Shown piece after piece: positions 33,572 to 41,910 of a stretch of 64,000 nucleotides of DNA. The translations under genes and the position numbers were made by a program. The DNA is taken from assembly GCF_003991905.1 (NCBI RefSeq), contig NZ_RSCL01000001.1:806654-870653 (forward strand). Reading direction: 5' to 3'. The stretch is from Dulcicalothrix desertica PCC 7102. Its GTDB lineage: Bacteria; Cyanobacteriota; Cyanobacteriia; Cyanobacteriales; Nostocaceae. The notes under the pieces were generated by a model. That model saw only the letters and a program-made list of their open reading frames with translations, did no database searches and had not been told where the DNA came from. Every line of letters begins with the position of its first letter. The stretch's first letter is position 1.

Positions 33572-34213
33572 ATGGTGAAAACAATACAACCTAGAGATGT
33601 TACATTATTAGAACTAGAAATTTTATTTAACATCAAATTAATTCGAGATCAAGATTTTTTTTGTGAATGGCAAGATAATTTACCAGAACTGAGCGAATCA
33701 GAAAAACAGCAGTTAGATAAAGTACAAGCTGGATATTTTAATCTACTGAGATACACGCCTTTCTTAGAAAACATCGTGAAGATGGTAGTGCTAGACCCAC
33801 TTTTATTTATCGGGGACTTTTACCTTTCGCCATACTGCGTCAAGTCCGAAAAATCCATCGAAATATCCGCTCTTGATGAAGATACTATAATCAAGGGAAG
33901 TTTGGATGTCCTGGTATTGAAAGACCAATTATGGTTAATGGTGATTGAATCTAAACAAGCAGCTTTTTCTATAGAAGCAGGTTTAGCACAGATATTAGCT
34001 TATATGTTAGCAAATCCTTACCGAGATAAACCTACTTTTGGCATGATTACAACTGGAGGGAGTTTTGTATTTATAAAGCTCATCCAAGGAGAACAGCCAC
34101 AGTATGCGACTTCTAGGATTTTTGAACTTCGCAACCCAGATAATGAATTATTTAAAATTTTAAAACATATCACCCAGTTACTTTGCAACGGATACAACGG
34201 ATGTAACGGATGA
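33572..34213 (+). CDS. PD-(D/E)XK-like restriction endonuclease-family protein
   Basis: The 213-residue protein has the core of the PD-(D/E)XK fold near residues 110-135: GSLDVLVLKDQLWLMVIESK, where the Asp and the E-S-K form the usual D-ExK triad. A following helix AFSIEAGLAQILAYM and GMITTGGSFVFIKL fit the type I R-subunit-like family common in cyanobacteria. No methyltransferase or specificity gene is nearby, so it is not a complete restriction system. The last residues (CNGYNGCNG) are encoded by ACGGAT nonamer repeats and look like a read-through addition. Confidence 0.75.
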   Translation: MVKTIQPRDVTLLELEILFNIKLIRDQDFFCEWQDNLPELSESEKQQLDKVQAGYFNLLRYTPFLENIVKMVVLDPLLFIGDFYLSPYCVKSEKSIEISALDEDTIIKGSLDVLVLKDQLWLMVIESKQAAFSIEAGLAQILAYMLANPYRDKPTFGMITTGGSFVFIKLIQGEQPQYATSRIFELRNPDNELFKILKHITQLLCNGYNGCNG

Positions 34214-34282
34214 GTTATTGGTTACAAACAAAATCTGGTTGTGTAAAATAACGTATCCGTTACATCCGTTTATCATCCGTTG
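34184..34282. repeat. Inverted ACGGATGTA/ATCCGTTAC nonamer tracts forming a possible terminator
   Basis: GCAACGGATACAACGGATGTAACGGATG (in two parts) at 34184-34212 faces ATCCGTTACATCCGTTTATCATCCGTTGC at 34252-34282. The two tracts are inverse complements and can fold into a long stem across the end of the PD-(D/E)XK gene. The first tract encodes that protein's C-terminus. Confidence 0.7.
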
Positions 34283-34477
34283 CCAATCCTCTCTGTGTTG
34301 TATGTGTAAATGTAGTAAAAATAAATACTTTAGCTGTACAGGCGAGGCGCCTATGCTACAATTTTCAATTTTCTACCTTTGGCTAGATTTATTTTTTTAG
34401 AAATCAACTTTCGAGATAGATGGCATTTATGGTAAAGATTTGTAAAGATAGTAGATAATGCCATCATCTCTACAGCC

Positions 34478-35821
34478 ATGACTTTTGACTACGACTTGTT
34501 TGTAATTGGTGCTGGTTCAGGAGGACTAGCAGCAGCCAAAACAGCTGCAAGCTTCGGCGCCCGTGTTGGTATAGCAGAACACGAAGCTTTGGGCGGAACT
34601 TGTGTTAACCGTGGCTGCATTCCTAAAAAGCTAATCGTTTACGCCGCTGACTTTGCCCTGCAAAATCAAATGGCACACCAGTATGGATGGAGCCAATGCG
34701 ATAATTACTTTGACTGGACAAGGTTTACTAAATTAGTAGACAAACATCTTGATAATCTGAACGACTCGTTTTCAAAACAGTTACAAAAAGCAGGAGTAGA
34801 TTTAATAAAGGGATATGCGACCTTTATTGATGACCACACCCTAGAAGTAGATAACCGTAAAATTACAGCTGATAAGATTTTAATCGCTGTTGGCGGGCGC
34901 CCCAACTTACCAGATATTCCCGGCATTGAATTTGCCATTACATCGCGCGAAATGTTCCACCTGCCTTACTTGCCTAAGCGGTTTGTAGTAATTGGTGGTG
35001 GTTACATTGGTACCGAATTTGCCAGCATGATGAACGCTTTTGGGTGCAAAGTCACCGTTATTAACAATGACGAACTAATATTATCAGGATTTGATGATGA
35101 TGTTCGCGCTCATATTCAACAAAGTTTAACAAAACGAGGGATTAGATTTTTTCACAATAGCACTGCCAAAGAAATTAAACTTTGTGAAGATGGCTTGCTT
35201 GTGAAAATTAAAGGTGATAAGCAAGCGACAGTTGCCGCTGACACTATTTTAGTCGCCACGGGTCGCACGCCGAACATCGAAAAACTAGGCTTAGAAAAAG
35301 TTGGTATCGAGCTAGCTGAAAAAGGTACCATCAAAGTGAATGAGTACAATTGCACTAACATTGATAATATCTACGCAGTTGGTGATTGTTCGGGTCGCTT
35401 ACAATTAACACCTGTTGCGAAAGCGGAAGGTGAAGCATTTGCTAAAACAGTATTCGGCAAAACACCCAAAACAGTAAATTACAACGAAGTACCAACTGCG
35501 GTGTTCTCTCGTCCCGAAGGTGCAAGCTATGGAATGACGGAACAACAAGCGCGCGAAAAATTTGGTGATGATGTAGAATCTTTTAAAACTGAGTTTAAAT
35601 CGTTACTATCGCAATTTGGTGGTAGCGATGAGAAAACGCTGATAAAGATTATAGTTCAAACAGAAAATCAACAAGTTTTAGGCGCCCACATGGTAGGGGA
35701 ACATGCAGCGGATATAATTCAAAGCTTGGGTGTCGCAATTAGAAAGGGTATTACCAAGCAAGATTTAGTAGAAACAATTGGTATTCACCCCACAACAGCC
35801 GAGGAGTTGATGACCCTTTAA
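34478..35821 (+). CDS. Glutathione reductase-like flavoprotein (paralogue A)
   Basis: This 447-residue flavoprotein has an FAD motif GAGSGGLAAA (about 11-20), the redox disulfide in GGTCVNRGCIPKK, an NAD(P) motif GGGYIGTEF, the second FAD motif NIYAVGD, and the C-terminal active-site HPTTAEE. All catalytic parts of a glutathione-disulfide reductase are present. The strand after the NAD(P) motif reads VINNDELILSGFDDD. Where the downstream paralogue has TRG, this one lacks the Arg that normally binds the NADPH 2'-phosphate. It might prefer NADH or reduce another disulfide. The second copy starts 102 bases later. Confidence 0.88.
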   Translation: MTFDYDLFVIGAGSGGLAAAKTAASFGARVGIAEHEALGGTCVNRGCIPKKLIVYAADFALQNQMAHQYGWSQCDNYFDWTRFTKLVDKHLDNLNDSFSKQLQKAGVDLIKGYATFIDDHTLEVDNRKITADKILIAVGGRPNLPDIPGIEFAITSREMFHLPYLPKRFVVIGGGYIGTEFASMMNAFGCKVTVINNDELILSGFDDDVRAHIQQSLTKRGIRFFHNSTAKEIKLCEDGLLVKIKGDKQATVAADTILVATGRTPNIEKLGLEKVGIELAEKGTIKVNEYNCTNIDNIYAVGDCSGRLQLTPVAKAEGEAFAKTVFGKTPKTVNYNEVPTAVFSRPEGASYGMTEQQAREKFGDDVESFKTEFKSLLSQFGGSDEKTLIKIIVQTENQQVLGAHMVGEHAADIIQSLGVAIRKGITKQDLVETIGIHPTTAEELMTL

Positions 35822-35834
35822 TATATTCTTGTGA

Positions 35835-35854
35835 CACAGGCATCCCTGCCTGTG
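35835..35854 (+). terminator. Hairpin after glutathione reductase paralogue A
   Basis: CACAGGCA-TCCC-TGCCTGTG forms a perfect eight-pair stem 14 bases after the stop, followed by CTTTCATTCTTT. It belongs to the GGCATCCCTGCC hairpin class, with a relative at 59514-59531. The T-run is imperfect. Confidence 0.65.
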
Positions 35855-35923
35855 CTTTCATTCTTTAACATATATATAGATAAAATACGCTCTTAAGTTT
35901 TGTATAGTCCAGGAAGTTGTAAT

Positions 35924-37303
35924 ATGGCATACGATTATGATTTGTTCGTTATTGGCGCCGGTTCGGGTGGTTTAGCAGCTTCTAAGCGTGCAGCTAGCTA
36001 CGGGGCAAAAGTGGCAATAGCCGAAAATGACTTAGTGGGTGGTACATGTGTAATTCGCGGTTGTGTACCAAAAAAGTTGATGGTTTACGCTTCGCATTTT
36101 CCTGCGATATTTAAAGAAGCACAAGGTTATGGTTGGAAAGTTGGTGACACCTCGTTAGACTGGGAACACTTTATTACATCTATTGATAAAGAAGTTCGGC
36201 GCCTGTCACAATTACATATTAGCTTCTTAGAAAAAGCAGGTGTAGAATTAATTTCGGGTAAAGGCAAAATCTTAGACCCTCACACCGTTGAAGTTGGCGA
36301 TCAGAAATACACTGCTGATAAAATTCTAATCGCTGTGGGTGGGCGCCCTGTTAAACCAGATATGCCCGGTTTTGCTGAATATGGCATTACATCGAACGAA
36401 ATATTCCACCTTAAGGAAAAACCTAAGCATATAGCAATTATCGGTGCTGGTTATATTGGCACTGAGTTTGCTTGTATTATGCGGGGTTTAGGATGTGAAG
36501 TCACACAAATCACACGTGGACAGAAAATTCTCAAAGGGTTTGACGAAGATGTTCGCGACAATATTGAATCTGGGATGAAGAACCACGGTATTAATTTGAT
36601 TCGCAACAACATTGTCAAACAGGTTGAGAAAAATGGCGACGGTTTGAAGTTAACTTTATCTGATGAAAATTTGGCGCCATTAAATGCCGATGTATTTTTA
36701 ATTGCTGCGGGACGGGCGCCTAATGTTGAAGGATTAGGTTTAGAAAATGCTGGAGTTAACTTAGTACAAGGTTCAATTGAGGGCCCAGGTTACAGCACAA
36801 TGAACGCTATTGCCGTTAATGAATACAGCCAAACTTCCCAAGAAAACATTTACGCTGTTGGTGATGTTACGGATAGAATCAACCTAACTCCAGTCGCTAT
36901 CGGTGAAGGACGTGCTTTTGCTGACAGTGAATTCGGTAATAACCGTCGTGTATTTAGTCACGAAGATGTCGCTACTGCCGTATTCTCCACACCCGAAGCG
37001 GCAACTGTGGGATTAACCGAAGAACAAGCTAAGGGTAAATACGGAGATAATATTAAAATCTTCAAAACTAGTTTCCGCCCCATGTACTACACCCTACCAG
37101 GCGCCGACGAACGCACAATGATGAAATTAATAGTCGATAGTAATACCGATAAAGTATTAGGCGCCCATATGGTAGGTGACGATGCTGCCGAAATAATCCA
37201 AGGTATAGCTATTGCAGTCAAAATGGGCGCCACCAAAAAAGACTTCGACGCTACCGTTGGTATTCACCCATCAGCCGCCGAAGAATTTGTCACAATGAGA
37301 TAA
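35924..37303 (+). CDS. gor: Glutathione reductase (paralogue B)
   Basis: The start at 35924 (MAYDYDLFVIG) has an AGGAAG ribosome site; a TTG 24 bases upstream is less likely. The product has 459 residues, with GAGSGGLAAS, redox GGTCVIRGCVPKK, NADPH motif GAGYIGTEF followed by ITRGQKILKGFDEDV, and C-terminal HPSAAEEF. The GTCVIRGC form and the TRG arginine match cyanobacterial NADPH glutathione reductases. It reduces oxidised glutathione and protects against oxidative stress. It follows the diverged paralogue A in tandem, and the hairpin between them may separate the transcripts. Confidence 0.92.
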   Translation: MAYDYDLFVIGAGSGGLAASKRAASYGAKVAIAENDLVGGTCVIRGCVPKKLMVYASHFPAIFKEAQGYGWKVGDTSLDWEHFITSIDKEVRRLSQLHISFLEKAGVELISGKGKILDPHTVEVGDQKYTADKILIAVGGRPVKPDMPGFAEYGITSNEIFHLKEKPKHIAIIGAGYIGTEFACIMRGLGCEVTQITRGQKILKGFDEDVRDNIESGMKNHGINLIRNNIVKQVEKNGDGLKLTLSDENLAPLNADVFLIAAGRAPNVEGLGLENAGVNLVQGSIEGPGYSTMNAIAVNEYSQTSQENIYAVGDVTDRINLTPVAIGEGRAFADSEFGNNRRVFSHEDVATAVFSTPEAATVGLTEEQAKGKYGDNIKIFKTSFRPMYYTLPGADERTMMKLIVDSNTDKVLGAHMVGDDAAEIIQGIAIAVKMGATKKDFDATVGIHPSAAEEFVTMR

Positions 37304-37336
37304 TTTGTATGGTGGGTATTGCCCACCATTCCCGTT

Positions 37337-37972
37337 ATGCAATATATCTACCTGCATGGGTTTGCATCTAGTCCAAATTCAGCTAAAGCGCGCGATATTC
37401 AGTCATATCTTGCGAATTTACATGTAAATATCAAAATACCTGATTTAAATAACGGAGATTTTTCGCACTTAACTATTACACGTCAACTCAAACAAGTTGA
37501 GAAAGAATTTCCTAGAGACTCTACACCTGTAACGCTTATTGGCTCAAGCTTAGGAGGTTTAACCGCAGCATTCTTAGCAGAAAATTATATTTCTGTACAG
37601 CGTTTAGTTTTACTCGCACCTGCTTTTGGCTTTTTATCGCACTGGACACATGCACTTGGTGAAGAAAAGCTTCAACGCTGGCGCCAAACTAAATATATGA
37701 TGGTCTACCATTATGGGTCGCAGTGTGAGTTACCTTTACATTATGATTTCGTTACAGATGCGGCACTGTATAAAGAAGATAAATTACGGCGCCCTATACC
37801 GACTTTAATATTGCACGGTATTAATGACGAAGTTATCCCAATTCAAGCTAGCCGCGATTTTGCACAACAACATCATACAGTTGAACTAGTTGAACTAAAT
37901 ACCGACCACGGAATGTATGATGTAGTCGATAATATCAAAGAAGCGATTTCACGGTTTTGCCAATTACCGTAG
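37337..37972 (+). CDS. YqiA-like alpha/beta-hydrolase esterase
   Basis: From the ATG at 37337 (MQYIYLHGFASSPNS) the product has 211 residues. The HGF oxyanion motif is followed by the nucleophile serine in LIGSSLGGL (about 75-83), an acid in LHGINDEVIP and a His in NTDHGMYD. This completes the triad of the UPF0227/YqiA esterase group. The substrate is unknown. It lies just after glutathione reductase, but the 34-base gap holds a small inverted repeat (GTGGGTATTGCCCAC), so co-transcription is uncertain. Confidence 0.85.
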   Translation: MQYIYLHGFASSPNSAKARDIQSYLANLHVNIKIPDLNNGDFSHLTITRQLKQVEKEFPRDSTPVTLIGSSLGGLTAAFLAENYISVQRLVLLAPAFGFLSHWTHALGEEKLQRWRQTKYMMVYHYGSQCELPLHYDFVTDAALYKEDKLRRPIPTLILHGINDEVIPIQASRDFAQQHHTVELVELNTDHGMYDVVDNIKEAISRFCQLP

Positions 37973-38026
37973 GGGCGGGTTTACAGATATCCTAGAACAA
38001 AGCCAAATATCTCGTAAACCCGCCCC
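37972..38026. terminator. Long stem-loop at the end of the esterase gene
   Basis: GGGGCGGGTTTAC at 37972-37984 pairs perfectly with GTAAACCCGCCCC at 38014-38026. An inner AGATAT/ATATCT stem (37985-37990 and 38007-38012) extends it with a single-base bulge. It begins in the stop codon of the esterase gene. A terminator or repeat-derived element is likely. Confidence 0.7.
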
Positions 38027-38079
38027 CACAACATGCGATAATCCAAAATCCATATACGTAATAAAATCCAAAATTCCCC

Positions 38080-39222
38080 ATGCTTCCTTATATTCGTCAA
38101 GACCTCGCGCAGTTCAGTGCTTACAAACCACATCCCGGAAGTAATAGCTTTGAACCAGTTGCAACTGTGTTCGATAGACTTGATACCAATGAAAGTCCTT
38201 ACGATTTGCCAGTAGAGTTAAAACAAAAACTCGCTTGGACTTATGAACAAGTCATTGAAACAAATCGTTACCCAGATGGGGGACACGAAGAACTAAAGCG
38301 AGCAATTGCCGAATATGTTAATGAAACTGCCACGGCGCCATTTATTACAGCATCTAATATATCTGTTGGAAATGGTTCAGATGAATTGATACGTTCACTG
38401 TTAATTGCTAGCTGCGTTGGAGGCAATGGTTCAATATTAGTAGCAAATCCAACGTTTTCGATGTATGGTATTTTAGCGCAAACGTTGGGAATTAATGTTG
38501 TAACAGTTGGTAGAAATAAGGAAACTTTTGAAATTGATTTAGATGCGGCTACCGCTGCGCTCCAAAGTCAGCAAAATCCACCAATTCGGGCTATTTTTGT
38601 CGTTCACCCTAATTCTCCCACTGCAAACGCATTAAGTGAAAACGAATTATCTTGGATTAAAAGTATATCGCCTAATATTTTAATAGTTATTGACGAAGCT
38701 TATTTTGAGTTTAGTCAGAATACCTTAGTGTCGGAATTAGACTCACACCCCAACTGGGTAGTAATGCGGACGTTTTCTAAAGCTTTTCGACTTGCTGCGA
38801 TGCGTGTGGGATATTGTATTGCCCATCCGGAATTGATATCCGTTCTCGAAAAAGTCCGTTTACCTTATAATCTTCCTAGTTTCTCTATCGCAACTGCACT
38901 ACTCGCAATTCAAAATCGAGACTTATTACTCAATACAATACCTGAAACGATTAGCGAGCGAAAAAAACTACAAGCTGGTTTAAGACAATTTACGCAACTG
39001 AAAGTGTGGGATAGCGCGGCGAATTTTATTTATTTACAGCCAAAAATAAGCAATACGGTCAAAATTGATGATTTATTAACGAGTTTAACTGAGCAATTGC
39101 TTCTGCGGGGCACTCTAGTACGTCAAACGGGGGGGGGTTTACGAATTACAATCGGAACTCAAAAAGAAAATGCTCATACTTTGATGAGGATGAAAACCGT
39201 TTTAGATGAATTTGAAGTCTAA
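38080..39222 (+). CDS. hisC: Histidinol-phosphate aminotransferase
   Basis: This 380-residue fold-type I PLP enzyme makes histidinol phosphate from imidazole-acetol phosphate in histidine synthesis. It shows [11 protein letters not shown] near the N-terminus, the PLP-phosphate segment [16 protein letters not shown], the Asp in VIDEAYFEF, the PLP-lysine K234 in [15 protein letters not shown], and a C-terminal Arg in GGLRITIG. Length and motifs fit HisC. No other his genes are near, as is usual in cyanobacteria where the pathway is scattered. The gene has a G-run (GGGGGGG) near 39131 encoding GGG in TGGGLRI. Confidence 0.93.
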   Translation: MLPYIRQDLAQFSAYKPHPGSNSFEPVATVFDRLDTNESPYDLPVELKQKLAWTYEQVIETNRYPDGGHEELKRAIAEYVNETATAPFITASNISVGNGSDELIRSLLIASCVGGNGSILVANPTFSMYGILAQTLGINVVTVGRNKETFEIDLDAATAALQSQQNPPIRAIFVVHPNSPTANALSENELSWIKSISPNILIVIDEAYFEFSQNTLVSELDSHPNWVVMRTFSKAFRLAAMRVGYCIAHPELISVLEKVRLPYNLPSFSIATALLAIQNRDLLLNTIPETISERKKLQAGLRQFTQLKVWDSAANFIYLQPKISNTVKIDDLLTSLTEQLLLRGTLVRQTGGGLRITIGTQKENAHTLMRMKTVLDEFEV

Positions 39223-39277
39223 GTTTAGGTAAGTCTTTAGAATTATTTATTGTTTTATGGGTTTATGTTAACTAATC

Positions 39278-39796
39278 TTAATGGTCGTATTTATCTTCTA
39301 TATCATTAGCAGAATGACGCACGTTTGCTACTGTCTGTGGTAATACGCCCACTAATAGTGCAAATGCTTCATCTGGTAGTTGAGATACCATTTCTGATGG
39401 AAAATATTGTTCAAATTGGTCGAGAATCTTTATTACTCGTTTAGAAGCTAATGAAGACTCTGTAATTTGCCTGATTAGTCGAATCCACTGGCGCCTAATT
39501 AGATAAGCTTTTTGGCGTTCTTCATGGGTTTCAGGGCAAAGTATTGAAAGATTACCAATCGCTAAAGCGCCCAGACAATCGCGGTCATAGTCACCACCAA
39601 CGGCGGCGCCAGGTCCGGCAAATTCGGCGTGATAACGTTTGAACAATATTAAACCATTCCGTCTTTTGCTATTCACCGTCAAAACCTTTCCACTGTGTAA
39701 CATCGTCAGAATGTCCGAGCCATAAAATTGCTCACATCCATCTGGTGTCACAAGATATTCGAGAAAACTGGTGTCAGGATAATAAGTTGATACCAT
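39278..39796 (-). CDS. Uncharacterised protein, possible CRP-like C-terminal HTH
   Basis: The 172-residue product has no clear family. The N-terminal half is mixed alpha/beta with HAEFAGPGAAVGGDYDRDC. The C-terminal half is helical, and SQLPDEAFALLVGVLPQTVA followed by NVRHS resembles the HTH of CRP/FNR regulators, but without a recognisable cNMP pocket before it. There is a long spacer upstream (39797-40647), as would suit a regulated gene. A regulatory role is a guess only. Confidence 0.55.
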   Translation of the reverse strand: MVSTYYPDTSFLEYLVTPDGCEQFYGSDILTMLHSGKVLTVNSKRRNGLILFKRYHAEFAGPGAAVGGDYDRDCLGALAIGNLSILCPETHEERQKAYLIRRQWIRLIRQITESSLASKRVIKILDQFEQYFPSEMVSQLPDEAFALLVGVLPQTVANVRHSANDIEDKYDH

Positions 39797-40647
39797 AGCA
39801 GCCTGATAGCTTTATTTTTGGCTATCGATGTTTTTTAATGTTTATGTAATCGGTAAAGAGCGTGAACTTTTATTACAACTCGAAGCTATATATATTAAGC
39901 TGAGTTTTTATTATTATCAATATTTTCCTTATTTATTCAAGTCGAATCAGAATTAATCAAAGTTTTTCAACAATTGAGTAATCTTATTCTATGAGATTTG
40001 ATTACTTTTGTCTTGAGACATAAGGGTTTTTCCTTAAAGTTTTTATAAAGTTGAATATCTAGATTACAAAGTTACTGTGAGAAATTTCAAAATTTTTTCA
40101 CGTAATTTTACTGATGACAACATGGATATTTGATGAAATCAAGTCATGCTTTACTATTTAGTTATAAATTACATCTCCTTTAAGAAGGATGATGACACCA
40201 GAGTCAGGGTGGATTTTTAACAGAACCAAGACTGATTTTCAACGCTAATAAATTAAATGCGTCTTCATGGGAATTGGGCAATTGTGTAAAGTAAAGATAA
40301 AGCATATCAAGATAAATAAAAACTTTTATACTTTGCCATCCTCAAATTGTCGCATCAACTGTAACTAGCAATTTCAACGAAACATGAGTATTACATGACT
40401 TCACACCTATCTTGATAATTTTTACGTTGTTTTCAACGTTCTCTACGACCTTAGATAGATAAGTATGTGCTATCCAACCCCTGATGACGTACTAAATTAA
40501 TCATACTTAACAATATTTGATTGTTGCTCAGACATAATACTGACTTTTAAGTAAAAAAATACATATCTACATATATCTATAGATGAAGTGTAATATCTTG
40601 CGTCCATACAAATTTTATATTAATTTAATATTTATCGTATGACTATG
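39797..40647. other. Long AT-rich spacer
   Basis: No coding sequence, RNA gene or strong inverted repeat is recognised in these 851 bases. The neighbours are both leftward: the start of the unknown gene at 39796 and the end of the acetyltransferase gene at 40648. The region therefore acts at least as the promoter and 5' leader of the former. A small RNA cannot be excluded. Confidence 0.5.
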
Positions 40648-41250
40648 CTAACTCAAGCGCTTATGCAAGAGAATTTGCGGCGCCCGTTTGAAGAAGAATA
40701 GATTCCAGCCTGTTTCGACTTTATGTACGCGATATCCAAGCTTAAAGTAAAGTTGCCGTGCAGTATGGTTAGTTTCCAAGACGTGGAGATATATATCTTG
40801 AAACCCCCATGAGCGAGCAAGCTTTTCGCAATTTGCAAGCAAACTAGAGCCAACACCTTGCCGACGGTAATTTGGATGCACCGCCAAATTCGATAGATAA
40901 ACAAAGCTTTTACTTGCATGTCCCCAAGTATCATTATAACGCACACCTAATTCAACGGTTCCAGCCTTGGTATTGTTGGTATTTGCCATATCAACTGCCA
41001 CTAAACAAAGCTGATGTGGTGCAGGTGATGCCAAACGGTGTCTTAAATCTTCGTAAATACCCAAGCGTAACAGGGGCAAAGTCCATCCCCAAAAGCCACT
41101 GGGTGAATGAAAACTCTCAGTAATGATTTGAGCAACATCATTCAAATCGTCTGCATATGCGGCGCGTACTTGGAACTGGCGCCCCCAAGAGTCAGCATTC
41201 ATAGAGGTATCGGGTCGTTTGTGAGATGAGTCTGAAAACCAGGGTATCAA
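40648..41250 (-). CDS. GNAT-family N-acetyltransferase
   Basis: This 200-residue protein has the acetyl-CoA-binding core LSNLAVHPNYRRQGVGSSLL (about 120-139), where RRQGVGS is motif A, and a following ETNHTARQLYFKLGYRV typical of GNAT motif B. The N-terminal 25 residues are extra. The acceptor is unknown; RimI-like or small-amine acetyltransferases have the same layout. It diverges from the adenylate cyclase gene. Confidence 0.85.
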   Translation of the reverse strand: MIPWFSDSSHKRPDTSMNADSWGRQFQVRAAYADDLNDVAQIITESFHSPSGFWGWTLPLLRLGIYEDLRHRLASPAPHQLCLVAVDMANTNNTKAGTVELGVRYNDTWGHASKSFVYLSNLAVHPNYRRQGVGSSLLANCEKLARSWGFQDIYLHVLETNHTARQLYFKLGYRVHKVETGWNLFFFKRAPQILLHKRLS

Positions 41251-41910
41251 AGTTAGTTAGGTGATGATTTTACAAAACTGGCAAGGAGCATCAACTGTTG
41301 ACGAGGCAGACAATAATTATAACCAGATACGAATTTTATTGTTTGCCCCTCCTCACAATATTACGTCAATATAACCCACAAACCTGGTTTCTTTAACAAA
41401 CCAGGTTTGTTTAATTGCCCTGCATCGCGCTCCAAAGTTGCTAAATTGGTAAAGACTATTGTCTAATAATATACTCTGTTGCTTACGCAATCAGTGTAAT
41501 ATTTTTTACTCAGAGATGTTTAGATAAATAAAATTAGTGGGTAAATGTTAGTCTTGAGGCTATAGCGGGAAAACTTAATATGCGGGATACAGCTTTATGT
41601 CAGACGAATAGTCTTCACTGCTGTACGTTCGCTTCAACTTTTTTGATGTGGAGGTCAATTAATTGGCAAGCGTTATATATTATAGGGGTAACACAGGTTC
41701 TGAGCTATACACGTGTACGCCGCTACGAGTCGATAACTCCGACGGGTTTCTGGGGTAAATTAACGTGAACACGTGCTTTCTTCAAATGCAGCCATATATA
41801 TATATTGACGAATCAGTCGTTTCGGTCTGCGATACCCTCAACTTCTCTAAGTCCCATGACTTGAGTAGTAAGTTCATTATCCAAATACCCTTGCGTAAGG
41901 TTAGCGGTGC
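41251..41910. other. Divergent intergenic region before the adenylate cyclase gene
   Basis: No gene is supported here. The 660 bases lie between divergent starts and should hold both promoters. The main visible structure is the perfect 12-base stem at 41379-41409. A short open frame at 41580-41768 has no family resemblance or ribosome site and is not accepted. Confidence 0.5.
41379..41409. repeat. Perfect 12-base hairpin, CAAACCTGGTTT/AAACCAGGTTTG
   Basis: The arms at 41379-41390 and 41398-41409 are perfectly complementary around a seven-base CTTTAAC loop. It lies about 130 bases upstream of the acetyltransferase start and about 500 upstream of the cyclase start, so it could be a 5'-leader attenuator of the former or a mobile repeat. 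Confidence 0.65.

Noticed and set aside
33572-34213. Restriction-modification system
   Set aside because: No methyltransferase or specificity subunit is nearby; only a PD-(D/E)XK-like protein is present.
34218-34400. 60-codon plus-strand open frame before glutathione reductase A
   Set aside because: It is mostly made of the nonamer repeats and has no ribosome site or recognisable protein features.
41580-41768. 62-codon open frame upstream of cyaC
   Set aside because: No ribosome site, family resemblance or plausible composition.
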